From Deinococcus carri (GTDB taxonomy: Bacteria > Deinococcota > Deinococci > Deinococcales > Deinococcaceae), in assembly GCF_039545055.1 (NCBI RefSeq), contig NZ_BAABRP010000024.1:1-45078 (forward strand): a stretch of DNA of 45,078 bases. The letters are read 5' to 3'. Under the pieces are notes generated by a model, which was not told the DNA's origin, ran no database searches, and was given only the letters and a program-made list of their open reading frames with translations. Each line of letters begins with the position of its first letter. Within the stretch, counting starts at the first letter, position 1. Shown piece by piece: positions 7,664-17,773 of this stretch. Both the position numbers and the translations under genes were made by a program.

Positions 7664-9612
7664 CCCGCCCTCCGCACGTCGCGCTCGACGCGCTCGATGG
7701 CCCCGGCCAGGGCGTCGGCGTCGTCGCGCGGCCAGGGAGTGCCGCACTCGACCGTCTTCTGCCTCTCCCCCAGGTGGTAGGTCGCTTTCTGCACGTCCAG
7801 CTCCATGTCGCCCCCCGGCGTATCAAAGCGGGCCTGCCCGCCCACGTCCAGCGGGTCGAGGTTGCGGATGGTGCCGGTCCAGACCCGCGCGGGCTGGGTG
7901 CGGTTGCGCAGCAGGCCGTGGGCGTAGCTGGCGAGGCCCGCCTCGTCGGTGAGCCGCAGGCCCACCCAGCCGATCTGTGCCGGGTCGCCGCTGACGGTTA
8001 CGCCGTCCACCCGCACGTCTGCCGGGAGTGTCCACACGCGCCGACCCGTCTCCGGGTCGTCCTCAGCTCGCGTCAGGGTCGCCCGCGCCGTCGTCAGGCT
8101 GTCGTACACGCTGACCCCAGTCACATGTGCGTCGGTCACCACCTGGTCTCCTGAGCGCCACTGGTAGTAGAGCGGCAGGTGCAGGCTGGCCGACTGGGGC
8201 AGCAGCATGGCAGGAGCCGCCAGCCGCAGGTTGTAGGCGTCGGCGGGGACGATATATTCGTTCTCCACGAATTGCACGTTCGTGGGTTCGACCGCCGCCG
8301 CTGCCGCCCGGACCATCACGAATCTGTCCTCCGTGGTCGGCGTGGAGCCGCTGTAGCCCGGAGGGATAGCCCGCAGGTCAAACCCGGTGGGATATGCGCC
8401 GTGTGCCGCGCGGTACGCCTGGAGGTCGTCGGGGTGATAGCGGAGCATGATCCCGGCAGACGCGCCCAGCATCGTATGCGTCCATGTGGCCGCGCCAGGC
8501 GTGGTGTTGCTGTAGATCGTCGTGGTGCCGTCCTGGGCGACCAGTTGCAGTCGCAGTTCGGCAGGGATGGGACTGGTCGTCAGTTGCGCCTGCACCCGCG
8601 TCCTAAACGTGTACGCCTCCTGTCCTGCCGCCCGGAGTTGCAACTCTGCCCCGCTCAGCACCGCTGTATCCCAGGCGATACCATCGCCCAGGTGCCCCGT
8701 CCAGGCGGGGTTCATGGCATCGAGCCTCGTCTCCCGATACACGCTCAGACCCGCGTTCTCGCCGGGATACGTCATGGCGCTGCCCACTCTGACCGACTGC
8801 CCCGCGTAGGGGTTGAGCTGCGTCGTGGTCACACTTGCGGGCAAGCTCTCCACCGCCCATGCCTCCTGCCGGTAGACGGCCACCTCCAGTGTCAGCCGCT
8901 GCTCGAAGACGGCCTCCTCCCCCGAGGGCTTGGTGTACTTGAACCGCACGCAGTTGGCGTAGTTGTCCACCCGCCCCGGCGGACGCTCGCTGCGGCTGCG
9001 CGGAAAGCGCACCATCACCGTATCGGAGTCCGGCACCACCTGAAGGCGGGCGCGGGCATCCACCCCGGCCACCCCGCCGGGCAGCGCGGGCAAGAGGGCA
9101 TCTAGCGTGTCCCCCAGCAGCTCGAAGGGGTTCACGCTGCGGAAGCGGGCGCGGTAGTCCGGAACATCCCCGACCGCCACCGGCCCCAGCCCGCAGCGGG
9201 CCAGCACGGCCAGCAGGTAGGGGCGCAGGAAGTCCTCCAGCGGCTGCACCACGCCGCCCACGAGATCCCCGTGCCATGCGGCCTTGCGGATGCGGTCGGT
9301 GAGGGCCTGGCAGGTGATGTCCCCCTCGCCCGCCTCCCAGGGTTCGTTCACGGCCTCGCCCAGATAGCGCGGATTGTCCGCCGGGTCGCCCGGCAGGCAG
9401 AGGTCCCCGGCCAGGTACACCCGCACCCAGTCGCGCGGTGCGAAGTCCGGGGGGGCGGAAAAGCGCAACGTGCCTGCCCCGCACAGGTTGCCGCGCAGAA
9501 TCTCGAAGGTGGAACCGGCGGGCAGGAAGGCGACCTGCCCGTCCCGGTAGCGTGTTTTGGCCCGGTACGTCGCGTGGGGGAGCGCGCCGGGCCGGCTGAT
9601 GGTGATGAGCAT
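7660..9612 (-). CDS. Tail hub / tip protein, 650 aa
   Basis: Large structural protein directly behind the tape measure gene, where siphoviruses place distal-tail and tail-associated (hub) proteins. The first ~200 residues resemble hub proteins: beta-rich start, then a helical section (TCQALTDRIRKAAWHGDLVGG) and a second beta domain with DARARLQVVPDSD. The remaining ~400 residues are beta-sandwich-like and may carry carbohydrate-binding or Ig-like modules. No hydrolase motif was seen. AGGAG lies five bases before ATG 9612, and the stop overlaps the next start. Role: connects tail tube to fibre. Whether it is the Dit or the Tal counterpart is not clear. Confidence 0.7.
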   Translation of the reverse strand: MLITISRPGALPHATYRAKTRYRDGQVAFLPAGSTFEILRGNLCGAGTLRFSAPPDFAPRDWVRVYLAGDLCLPGDPADNPRYLGEAVNEPWEAGEGDITCQALTDRIRKAAWHGDLVGGVVQPLEDFLRPYLLAVLARCGLGPVAVGDVPDYRARFRSVNPFELLGDTLDALLPALPGGVAGVDARARLQVVPDSDTVMVRFPRSRSERPPGRVDNYANCVRFKYTKPSGEEAVFEQRLTLEVAVYRQEAWAVESLPASVTTTQLNPYAGQSVRVGSAMTYPGENAGLSVYRETRLDAMNPAWTGHLGDGIAWDTAVLSGAELQLRAAGQEAYTFRTRVQAQLTTSPIPAELRLQLVAQDGTTTIYSNTTPGAATWTHTMLGASAGIMLRYHPDDLQAYRAAHGAYPTGFDLRAIPPGYSGSTPTTEDRFVMVRAAAAAVEPTNVQFVENEYIVPADAYNLRLAAPAMLLPQSASLHLPLYYQWRSGDQVVTDAHVTGVSVYDSLTTARATLTRAEDDPETGRRVWTLPADVRVDGVTVSGDPAQIGWVGLRLTDEAGLASYAHGLLRNRTQPARVWTGTIRNLDPLDVGGQARFDTPGGDMELDVQKATYHLGERQKTVECGTPWPRDDADALAGAIERVERDVRRAG

Positions 9613-9623
9613 GCGTCTCCTCT

Positions 9624-12600
9624 CTAGCGGGTGAGGCGGCCCTGCAGGGTGGGGCTGCGGCCGGGCAGGTACTGGCCCACGTCGATGCGGGTCGTCTGCT
9701 GGAACTGGGCCTGTTTGGTGGCGTCGGTGTTCTCGCGGGTGGCCGCCGTGTTCTCCTTCAGCTCGCTCCTCACGTCCGCCCAGAGGGGGGCGAGGCCGTC
9801 AAACAGCGGCTTGAGGGTGGTTCCCGCCGTGGTGACGCCCGCCCGCAGGTCCGTCAGGGCGGCCAGCGCCTCCGCCGAGTTGCCCGCCCCCAGCGCCAGC
9901 CGGTAGCGCTCAGCCAGGGGGAGCAGTTGCGCGGTCATCACGCGGGTGATTTCCGCCTCGACGATGGCCTGCACGGTCGCCTTGGCGAGGTTGCCCTTCC
10001 AGTTGTTCAAGAAGCTGGAGAAGTCGGCCTTGTCCAGCCCGTCCATGAAGGCCGAAACGCCGGTGCTGGCCCAGGAGTTCAGCAGGCCACGCGCCTGCTC
10101 GGCCTGCTGGCGCTGGTGGTCGAGCTGGGTTGCGTCGAGCTGGCTCTGCGCGTCCCTTCTCGCCAGGGCGTACTTCTCGCGGACGGCCTCCTTCATTTCC
10201 TCGGTCAGCTCGGTGCTGGCGAGGTCGGCGGCCTCCTCTGCGTCAATCCGCTTGAGCGCCAGCTCCAGGCGGCGCTGGGCGTAGGCCTGCTGGAGCTGCC
10301 ACTTCTCTTCTTCCGTGCTTGCCGAGGCGAGGGCCAGCCGTTCCTCGATGCCCAGCGCGGTTTCCGCGTTGTTCATGCGGAGGTCCCGGAGGTCCTTCGC
10401 CTGCTGCTCGGCCCGGCGCTTGGCGGCGGCTGCGGCGTCGGCCTGAGCCTGCTGGGTCTGGAGGTCGTACTGCTGCTGGATCAGGGCAATCTGCTCAGCG
10501 GTCAGCCCCTCGGCGGCCAGCGCGGCCTCCATTTCGAGCCGGATGCGCTCCAGTGCGAGCCGGAGCTTCTCCTGCTCGTATTCCTCGGTGGAGCGCAGGC
10601 CCTGGGTGTGCAGCAATTCGTTGGTCTGCTCCTCGATGGTGAGGCGCTGACCGGCGAGTTCGCGGGCCTGCTGCGCGATGGCCTCGGGACTGTAGCGCCC
10701 GGTGCCGTTGGCGCGGTCGAGGGCATCGAGCTGGGCGGCCAGCTCTTTGGCGGCCTCGGTGGTCGCCTGGGTCTGCTGGTAGATGCGCTGGGAGGCCGCC
10801 TCAATCTGCGCGGGGTCGTGGGTTTTCCAGGCGTCCGTGAATCCTTTGATGGCGTCGGCATACTCGTTTTTCCGGGCAGGGTCGTTCAGGAACCCCTGCA
10901 CCAGCGCGTCCTTGATGCCGGCCGTCAGTTCAGTGTTCAGGGCCTTGGCGAAGTCCTCCATGTTGCCGGTCTTCAGGTAGGCGTCGAACCCGTTGCTGAT
11001 GCCGGTCGAGATGTGAGAGGCAAGGGACTGCGCGATGGGCAGGCCAATCTTGTCAATCTCATTGACCACCTGGGGGCCGCCGCCGAACCAGTCCGCGAAG
11101 AAGCCCCGGCTGCGGATGCTCACCTTCTGGTAGTCCGTGGCGTTCAGCAGCGGGTTGGCCTGGGCGAACTCGGCCTTGAGCCGCGCCACCTCCGCCTGGG
11201 CTTTTTTGAACCCGGCGATAGCGTCCGCGATGCTGGACACCACGTTCACGACCAGCTTCACCCAGGCCCCGATGTCAGCGGGATTGGCAATCACCGCCAT
11301 CACGTCCGAAATCAGGCTCTGGAGCTTCTGGGCCGCGTTCGCCACCCCTTCGAGGTTGGCCGCGAGGTCCTTCCAGGGCGTCTGGAGCTTCTCGCCCGTC
11401 AGGCTGTCGTATTCCTCCTCCGTCTCGCCGATGGCCCCGGCGAGCTTGCCGAACGCGCCCGCGATGTCCACCACGTAGCCGAGGTAGGTCTGCACCTTCC
11501 CCAGCTTTTGCAGCACCGCCGCCACGGCGGGGTCCATCGCGTGCAGGCTGTCGGCCAGCTCGCGGAACTGCTGCGCCAGGGCCGGGTTGCCCGCCGCCTG
11601 CGCCGCGTCCGCCATCTCGCGCAGCTTGCCCGCCTGCCCGTACAGGGCCTCCGTGAACTGCTGGGCGTTGATTTTCCCGCTGGCGAAATCCTCCCCGAGT
11701 TGCTGGATGTTCTGCTGCCACCCGCTGACGCCCCCGCCCCCCTGCGCCCGAGCGAGGTCGTTTTCCGCGTCCTCCACCGCGCGCAGGGCGGCCGCGTAGC
11801 CCTCGGCCTCGGGCACCATCTTCGCCAGGGCCGCTTTTGCCGCCGTTACGCGGGCTTGCAGGGCCGCGACCAGCTCCCCCTGCCCCGAGAGGCCGTAGGA
11901 GCGGGCCACGGTGCGGCGGGCGGCCTCCACCCGGTCGTCGGCGTTCTTCTGCTCCAGGGTGCGGCGGTCGGCGGCCCCCTGGTTGGCAATCTGGGTGAGT
12001 TGAGCTTGCAGCGCCTTTTCCGCCGCGATGTATTCCGGCGCGCCCTCCTTCATGCCCCGCGTGCGGCGGGCAAACTCGTCCCGCGCGCCCTGCTCGGCCT
12101 GGGCCTGCCGCTCGGCCAGGTAGCCCTCGGCAGAGACGGTGCCCAGCCGGCGACGCTCCTCCAGGTCTTCCGCCTCCTGCGAACGCTGGGCCTGGAGCGT
12201 CTCGTCAGCTATCTGCCAGGTGAGTTGCTGGGTGGCCCGCAGCCCCTCTGCCGTGATATCTCCCAGACGCCGCTGGTGTTCGGCTTCGGCGAGTTCCAGC
12301 GCCTTACCGGTCTTGCCCTGAATGTCCAGGCGGTAGCGGGCGTTCTCCTGTTCGGTCAGGACGACGTGGCGCTGGTCGATATAGTTCTGGCCGCCAATGC
12401 CGCCCGATTCCTTGAGACGGTCGAGATTGGCAAGGCGTACCTCATACATCATGTCGCGTAGGCGCTGCGCCGCATCTACCTCGCTGTTCAGATAGGTGAT
12501 GGCCTGCTCAGCCATCTGCTTCAGGGCCGGGTCGGTGGCCGTGTCACGGATGCGTTCCAGTTCGGGCAGCAGCCGGGTCTTCAGGGTGTCGGAGTAGCCT

Positions 12601-15600
12601 TCCGCCTTGCTGTCCAGCCCGTCAAACTGTGTCAACACCGCCCCGAGCGCGGCATAGCCCTTGCTCTGATCCAGATTCAGGGTCAGTCCCGCCTGCACCG
12701 TCTCGCGCAGGGCGGCCCAGTCCTCGTCATCCCCCATCCCGTCGAGCATCCCGCGCAGGGCAGATTCTCCTAATGTGGCAAAGTCCTCCGGGGTCAGTTT
12801 GTCCAGCTCGCCCCGAAAGCGGTCGCGGCCCTCCTCGCCCAGCTCGGTCCAGAACCGCTCCCCGAAGAAGCTGTTCCCCTCCCCGCTCAGGTAGTCGCTC
12901 AGCCGCATGACGCCGCCCTTGCCCAAAGCACGCACGGTGTCACGGTCGGTAAAGGTCTTGTCATCGCTGGCGGCATCAGCGGCATGTTCAATGGCCTCCG
13001 CCGCCTGCTCTGCCTGTTCGGTGATGTAGCGCAGGAAGTTGCCTGCCCGTTCCAGCGCTCCCTTGTCCAGCGAGGCGTTCAGGTGGTCAATCGCGCCCGT
13101 GAGGATGCTCACCGCCTCCCCAACCACCTCACCACGCCCAGCGGCCTCCATCACATCATCCAGCGCGGTGTTCAGGGTGGCGAGTGCCCCATCCCGGTCC
13201 CCCAGGTCATCCAGGGTGCCCGCGAGGTCTATGGCATGTTGTGCAGCGTTCTCCTGCGCCTGCCCGCTGGCCTCCATCTGGTCATCCAGATCCGAGAGGT
13301 GCTGGCGGTATTCGTCGGCCCCCTTCCCGGCCTGAATGGTGGCCCAGGCACTGCGGCGTGCGCCCTCCACGAAGGCGTTCTGAGTCAGCCCCGCCTCCTC
13401 GGCAGAGCGACCCAGGGCATTGAACGATTTCACCGCCTCCTGCTGGGCCTCCTCGTCAAACGTTCCAGCTTGCACCTTCTGCCGGATGGTTTCGGCCAGT
13501 CGGCTGTACTCGTCCCGCAGACTCCGCACCTTGTCGGTTTCGGTGCGTTGCGCCTCCCGCACCGCCTGCACGGCAGTCTGCTGGCTGCTGCTGACAGCCA
13601 AGGAGTAGGCGCGGTAGGCGTTGCTGAGCTTGCCCAGGTACTCCGTCTGTGCGGCGGCTTCCAGAGCCTCCCGCTGGGTTGCCGTGGCATTTTTCGGGAT
13701 GGCGTCGAGCCGGGCCTGCTTCTCTTCTGCCGCCTGCCGCTTGGCGGCTATCAGGCGGGTGGTGGCCGCTTTCTGTTCCTGGGCCTGAATCGCCCCAGCC
13801 GTTTCTCTTTCAATCTGGAGGAGCTGCGCGGCGTTGCCTTTGGCAGCGTTGATGCGGGCCTGCCGGTTGTTTCGCAGACGGGTCAGCGCGTCCTCTTCGG
13901 CTTGTACCTGGGCCTGCCGCTGGGCCTGATTCATCCCGGCGAGCTGTTGGGTGACCTGCTTTTCCGTCTGGACGCGCTGATCTGCCACCTGCTTGTTCTT
14001 GGCCTGGACAGCCGCAGTGGCGCTGTTGATGCGCTCGGCAGAGGCGCCGTGAAGGGCGGCGAGCTGGGTATCGAAGGTCTTGCCCGCGTTGGCGACGGCG
14101 GTGGTTTCCGTCTCCGCGATCTTCTTCAGCAGGTCGGCGGGTTCCTTGCCCTTGCCGTATTCCCTGGTCAGTTCCGCCCGCTGCTTGTTGGCGGTGGCGT
14201 GGGCGGCGTCCTCGGCCTGCTTGCGCTCCAGTTCCAGCACGCGCTTCTGGGCGGCGAGAATCTGGGGACCGAGCTGCTGCTCGACCCGCAGGCGGTCGGC
14301 GGCGCTGCTCTTGTGGGCGGCGAGTTCGGTGTCGAGGCTCTGCTTCAGGCGGGCCGCATTCGCCTTCGCGCTTTCGAGGTTGCCCGCCGCGATGTCGGCA
14401 TTCAGCTTGCGTTCCAGCTCGCGGCGCTGGTCGGCCCGCTGCTGGGCCTCGCGGGCGGCTTGGGCTTGGTCGCGGGCGGCTTGCTCGGTGTCGCGCCTGG
14501 CCTGCTCGCTGTTCTGCTGCCGGACCTTGTACGCCGCCCCTTCAGCGTCAAAGACGGCTTTTTTCGCCTTGCTCTCGCCCACCCAGGCATCCACCCTGGC
14601 CTGGGCGGCGCGAACGGCCTCGGCGCTCCCGCTCCCCTCGGCTTTTTGCAGGTCCTTGTAGAGCCTCAGCGCGTCTGTGCCGTACTTTTTCAGGTCGGCG
14701 GCGGTGGCCTGATAGGTGCCGCTGGTCTTGACCCCCTCCTTCTGGATGGCCGCCAGGGCCTCCGCGTTGCTGTCGCTGGCCTCCTTGAACTTGTTCAGCT
14801 CGCGCGTGGCCTTGATGACGGCCTGGGTGAGGGGGACGCTCTTGGGGTCCTTTTTGAGGGCCTCCTGCGCCCTTTCCAGCGCGGCGGCGAGCTGCTGAGC
14901 CTTGACGATCTGGGCGGCGGTAACGGGAGTGTCTTTGGGGGGAGGGGGGGTGGTGGTGCTGGCCCCATCCCGCTTTCCATACCCGCTGTTGGAAAAGGCC
15001 CCCTCTGCCTCGGCGCCCGCGAATTGGAGGCCCGTGGGATTGACAGGCTTCGCGCTGCCCGCTGCATACCCCATCAGGTGCAGGTGGGGGAAGCTGCCCG
15101 CTGTCGTCCCCGTATTGCCCACGGTGCCGATACGGGCGCCCTGAGCAACGGCAATGGCCTTTTTGCCGCCCTCTGTCAGCGCCTTGACGACCTCGGCGTC
15201 AAACGCGTCCAGATGAAGACCGACCAGCTTATTGCCAGCGGAATCCACCAACTCAAAGATTTTCCCGTTCTTGGCATCCTGCCGAAAAGACAGCGTGCCC
15301 GCGAAGGGGGCAAGGATGGGGGTGCCGCGTGGGGCACCATAGTCAATGCCGTTATGGGTGGCGTCAGCTCTTACCGCCCCATCGTGCTTGTAGTTCGCGC
15401 CACTCACGCCGAAGTCGTTAAGGACGCGTCGCCCGCCCAGGCCGAGGAGGGCGACCAGGGCAGCGCCGGAAATGGGGGCGCCCGAGGCCTGGCCTCCATA
15501 GTCCCCGCCGAAGCGCGGCCCCTGTACGCCCGAAGGGAGGGCCGCCTTCCCGTTGGCGAGGTTGTAGGCCGTCGCGTCTGCCCTGGCCTGCGCGAGCGCG

Positions 15601-17696
15601 GCCCTGGCGGCCACAATCTGAGCCTCCAATTCCTGGATTTCGCGCAGGGTGTTCGGAAGGCGGCGGTTCTTCCAGTCTTCACGCAGAGCGGCGGGGGCAC
15701 GGTCTTCCCCGCTGATGATCCTTTGTCCGCCTGCCAGGTATTCCCGCTTGGCCGCCAGACTACTCTCCATCTGCGCGAGCGACTTTTCTGTGTACTGCAC
15801 GTTCCGGGCGACGTTCCACCGCTCCAAGAACGTATTGATGCCCCCCAGCATCTCGTTCAGGTCGGCCATGATGCCCTTTTTGAAGGGGGCGAAGACCTCA
15901 CCGACCCCAGCCCACAGGGCTTTCCAGTTGGCGTCAAGCTTGTCGCTTTCCTGCTTCAGGGTGCTGGCGATTTTGCCGTAAGCCTCAGCGGTGGCTCCCG
16001 CGCTCTTGGTCTGACCGTCGAGGGCTTCCTTGAACCGCCCGAACTCCCCACTTGCCAGCGAGGTCACGGCGGTCAGCGCACCCACGTCCCCGAATAGGCG
16101 GGCGCTGGCGGCGCTGTTGCCCTTTGTGGCCCGCTCCACTTCCTGGAGGAAGCCGAGCAGCCCCTTGCTCTTGAGCGCCTGAACGTCGAACTGGATGCCC
16201 AGGTCCTTCGCCATGTTCGCCGCCTGCTCGGATGGCTTGATGATGTTGGAGATCGCAGAACGCAGGTACTCGATAGAGCTGCTGGGACGGATGCCCTGCG
16301 CGGTCATGGCGGCGATGGCAGCCAGCACCTCATCCAGCCCGATCCCCGCCTGGGCCGCAACGGGTAGCACCATACCGAGGCTTGTGGCAAGCTGCTCGAA
16401 GGACATCTTGCCCTGATCCACGGCCCGGAACAGCATGTCGCTGACCTTCCCGGCATCGGAGGCCGTCATCTTGTAGGCGTTCAGGACGCTGGTCAGGACA
16501 TCGGTGGCGACCGAGGCATCCGCCACGCCCGCCTTTGCCAGCATGGTCGCTTGACGCAGCAGGGCCATAGAGGCGGTCAGGTCCTCAGTCCCGGCGACCC
16601 CGGCCCCGAGGATGTCGTAGAGGCCCGCGTTGAGCTGCTGAAAGCTGGTCCCGGTTTCCGCGCTGAGTTTCAGCACAGCCCGCCCGGTGTTGCCCAGCTG
16701 CGCGGTGGTCTTGTCGGTCAGGGTGGCAACGCGCGCCAACCCTTCCTCGAATCGGGCGTATTCGTTCACAGCCTTGTTTGCCGCCGCGCCTGCCGCACCG
16801 ACAGCAACGGCCAGTCCGCCAACCATCCCACCGGCCACAACTGCACCCGCGCCCAGGGAGGACACCGCGCCGCCTGCTGCGTTCGCGCCCCCCCGCAGGA
16901 GACTGGCTGCCCCGCTCGCCGCGCTCAGCCCCTGTCCCATTTGGAGGACGCGGGGGAGTGCCCCCTCTGCCGCGACGCGCACCTGCCCCAGCGCCTGTGC
17001 GATGCCTGTGACCTGGGAGGCCGCCGCCCCAATGCTGGGGGACATCTGCACAACCCCCCGGAAGCCCTGGAGGATGCCGGGAAGGGCGCCCTGGAGTGCT
17101 GTCACCACGTTCCCGGACAGGCCAGCAGGGTTCACGACGCCTGCGATGGTGTTGCCCTCACGCGCCAGGCGGGCGTGCATGTCCGCGAGCTGCTTGAGTT
17201 CACGCGTGGTGAAGTCCGCCCGCTCCCCCATCTCCCGGAGCTGATTGATGAGCTTCTGATTCTGGGCGTGGTAGGCCTGTTCGTCCTTCAGGCCGTCGTC
17301 AAACTCGGCGCGCAGGCGGGCCATGCTGAGCTTCACGCGGTCGATCTCCTCGCGTCGGGCCTGCATAGCCGTGCGGGCGACCTGGGCTGCCTCGCGGTCC
17401 GCTTGGGCAGAGAGGCGCGTGGTAACGGCAAGCTGAGCGAGTTCGGTGCGGGCTTTTGCGGCAGCAGCAGTCTGTTCGGCAGCAGTGGCTTTTGCGGCGG
17501 CTGCCTGCTCGCGGTAGCTCTGAAGCGTCACCTGAGATGCGGCCCGGAAGGCGGCCGTGTCGAGCTTGGCGACTGCGGCCGGGACCTCTACCCTGACTTG
17601 CTGCGCCTCCTTGCGCAGGGCCTGTAGGTCGCGCTGGAAGCCGGTGCGGTCAATGCCGCTTGTGGCGGTGAGTGAGCCGAGGGAGCGTCTAGTCAT
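9624..17696 (-). CDS. Tape measure protein with internal M23 peptidase
   Basis: Giant protein (2,690 aa) that sets tail length and fills the tail lumen. Residues 1-170 are coiled coil. About 260-310 is a hydrophobic Ala/Gly stretch, probably membrane-active during DNA entry. About 310-650 is the TP901-type tape-measure core (FEEGLARVATLTDKTTAQLG). About 760-890 is an M23 endopeptidase: HNGIDYG (His781, Asp785) and HLHL (His871, His873) give the lysostaphin-type zinc and catalytic residues, so it can open peptidoglycan during infection. The rest is mostly Ala/Gln/Glu/Lys coiled coil. The C-terminus ends in a beta motif (FQQTTRIDV). The tail-chaperone genes lie upstream. Only a weak Shine-Dalgarno site precedes ATG 17696. 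Confidence 0.93.
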   Translation of the reverse strand: MTRRSLGSLTATSGIDRTGFQRDLQALRKEAQQVRVEVPAAVAKLDTAAFRAASQVTLQSYREQAAAAKATAAEQTAAAAKARTELAQLAVTTRLSAQADREAAQVARTAMQARREEIDRVKLSMARLRAEFDDGLKDEQAYHAQNQKLINQLREMGERADFTTRELKQLADMHARLAREGNTIAGVVNPAGLSGNVVTALQGALPGILQGFRGVVQMSPSIGAAASQVTGIAQALGQVRVAAEGALPRVLQMGQGLSAASGAASLLRGGANAAGGAVSSLGAGAVVAGGMVGGLAVAVGAAGAAANKAVNEYARFEEGLARVATLTDKTTAQLGNTGRAVLKLSAETGTSFQQLNAGLYDILGAGVAGTEDLTASMALLRQATMLAKAGVADASVATDVLTSVLNAYKMTASDAGKVSDMLFRAVDQGKMSFEQLATSLGMVLPVAAQAGIGLDEVLAAIAAMTAQGIRPSSSIEYLRSAISNIIKPSEQAANMAKDLGIQFDVQALKSKGLLGFLQEVERATKGNSAASARLFGDVGALTAVTSLASGEFGRFKEALDGQTKSAGATAEAYGKIASTLKQESDKLDANWKALWAGVGEVFAPFKKGIMADLNEMLGGINTFLERWNVARNVQYTEKSLAQMESSLAAKREYLAGGQRIISGEDRAPAALREDWKNRRLPNTLREIQELEAQIVAARAALAQARADATAYNLANGKAALPSGVQGPRFGGDYGGQASGAPISGAALVALLGLGGRRVLNDFGVSGANYKHDGAVRADATHNGIDYGAPRGTPILAPFAGTLSFRQDAKNGKIFELVDSAGNKLVGLHLDAFDAEVVKALTEGGKKAIAVAQGARIGTVGNTGTTAGSFPHLHLMGYAAGSAKPVNPTGLQFAGAEAEGAFSNSGYGKRDGASTTTPPPPKDTPVTAAQIVKAQQLAAALERAQEALKKDPKSVPLTQAVIKATRELNKFKEASDSNAEALAAIQKEGVKTSGTYQATAADLKKYGTDALRLYKDLQKAEGSGSAEAVRAAQARVDAWVGESKAKKAVFDAEGAAYKVRQQNSEQARRDTEQAARDQAQAAREAQQRADQRRELERKLNADIAAGNLESAKANAARLKQSLDTELAAHKSSAADRLRVEQQLGPQILAAQKRVLELERKQAEDAAHATANKQRAELTREYGKGKEPADLLKKIAETETTAVANAGKTFDTQLAALHGASAERINSATAAVQAKNKQVADQRVQTEKQVTQQLAGMNQAQRQAQVQAEEDALTRLRNNRQARINAAKGNAAQLLQIERETAGAIQAQEQKAATTRLIAAKRQAAEEKQARLDAIPKNATATQREALEAAAQTEYLGKLSNAYRAYSLAVSSSQQTAVQAVREAQRTETDKVRSLRDEYSRLAETIRQKVQAGTFDEEAQQEAVKSFNALGRSAEEAGLTQNAFVEGARRSAWATIQAGKGADEYRQHLSDLDDQMEASGQAQENAAQHAIDLAGTLDDLGDRDGALATLNTALDDVMEAAGRGEVVGEAVSILTGAIDHLNASLDKGALERAGNFLRYITEQAEQAAEAIEHAADAASDDKTFTDRDTVRALGKGGVMRLSDYLSGEGNSFFGERFWTELGEEGRDRFRGELDKLTPEDFATLGESALRGMLDGMGDDEDWAALRETVQAGLTLNLDQSKGYAALGAVLTQFDGLDSKAEGYSDTLKTRLLPELERIRDTATDPALKQMAEQAITYLNSEVDAAQRLRDMMYEVRLANLDRLKESGGIGGQNYIDQRHVVLTEQENARYRLDIQGKTGKALELAEAEHQRRLGDITAEGLRATQQLTWQIADETLQAQRSQEAEDLEERRRLGTVSAEGYLAERQAQAEQGARDEFARRTRGMKEGAPEYIAAEKALQAQLTQIANQGAADRRTLEQKNADDRVEAARRTVARSYGLSGQGELVAALQARVTAAKAALAKMVPEAEGYAAALRAVEDAENDLARAQGGGGVSGWQQNIQQLGEDFASGKINAQQFTEALYGQAGKLREMADAAQAAGNPALAQQFRELADSLHAMDPAVAAVLQKLGKVQTYLGYVVDIAGAFGKLAGAIGETEEEYDSLTGEKLQTPWKDLAANLEGVANAAQKLQSLISDVMAVIANPADIGAWVKLVVNVVSSIADAIAGFKKAQAEVARLKAEFAQANPLLNATDYQKVSIRSRGFFADWFGGGPQVVNEIDKIGLPIAQSLASHISTGISNGFDAYLKTGNMEDFAKALNTELTAGIKDALVQGFLNDPARKNEYADAIKGFTDAWKTHDPAQIEAASQRIYQQTQATTEAAKELAAQLDALDRANGTGRYSPEAIAQQARELAGQRLTIEEQTNELLHTQGLRSTEEYEQEKLRLALERIRLEMEAALAAEGLTAEQIALIQQQYDLQTQQAQADAAAAAKRRAEQQAKDLRDLRMNNAETALGIEERLALASASTEEEKWQLQQAYAQRRLELALKRIDAEEAADLASTELTEEMKEAVREKYALARRDAQSQLDATQLDHQRQQAEQARGLLNSWASTGVSAFMDGLDKADFSSFLNNWKGNLAKATVQAIVEAEITRVMTAQLLPLAERYRLALGAGNSAEALAALTDLRAGVTTAGTTLKPLFDGLAPLWADVRSELKENTAATRENTDATKQAQFQQTTRIDVGQYLPGRSPTLQGRLTR

Positions 17697-17731
17697 GTGA
17701 TTACACCGCCTTTGCTTCAGGGCAAAAGGAA

Positions 17732-17750
17732 GCCGCCCTCAGGGGGCGGC
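17732..17750 (-). terminator. Hairpin before the tape measure gene
   Basis: Inverted repeat GCCGCCC/GGGCGGC with a five-base loop, followed on the minus strand by TTCCTTTTG. It stands between the small exported gene (stop 17774) and the tape measure start (17696). Likely a partial terminator that lowers tape-measure transcription relative to upstream genes. Confidence 0.55.
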
Positions 17751-17773
17751 GAAAAGGCTAAAAAGGGCTGGGG

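Noticed and set aside
9927..16097. Long rightward open frames (844 and 1,037 codons) opposite the tape measure gene
   Set aside because: They follow from the GC-rich codon pattern of the tape measure gene, have no ribosome sites and read as low-complexity His/Arg/Gly/Leu protein; no motif supports them.
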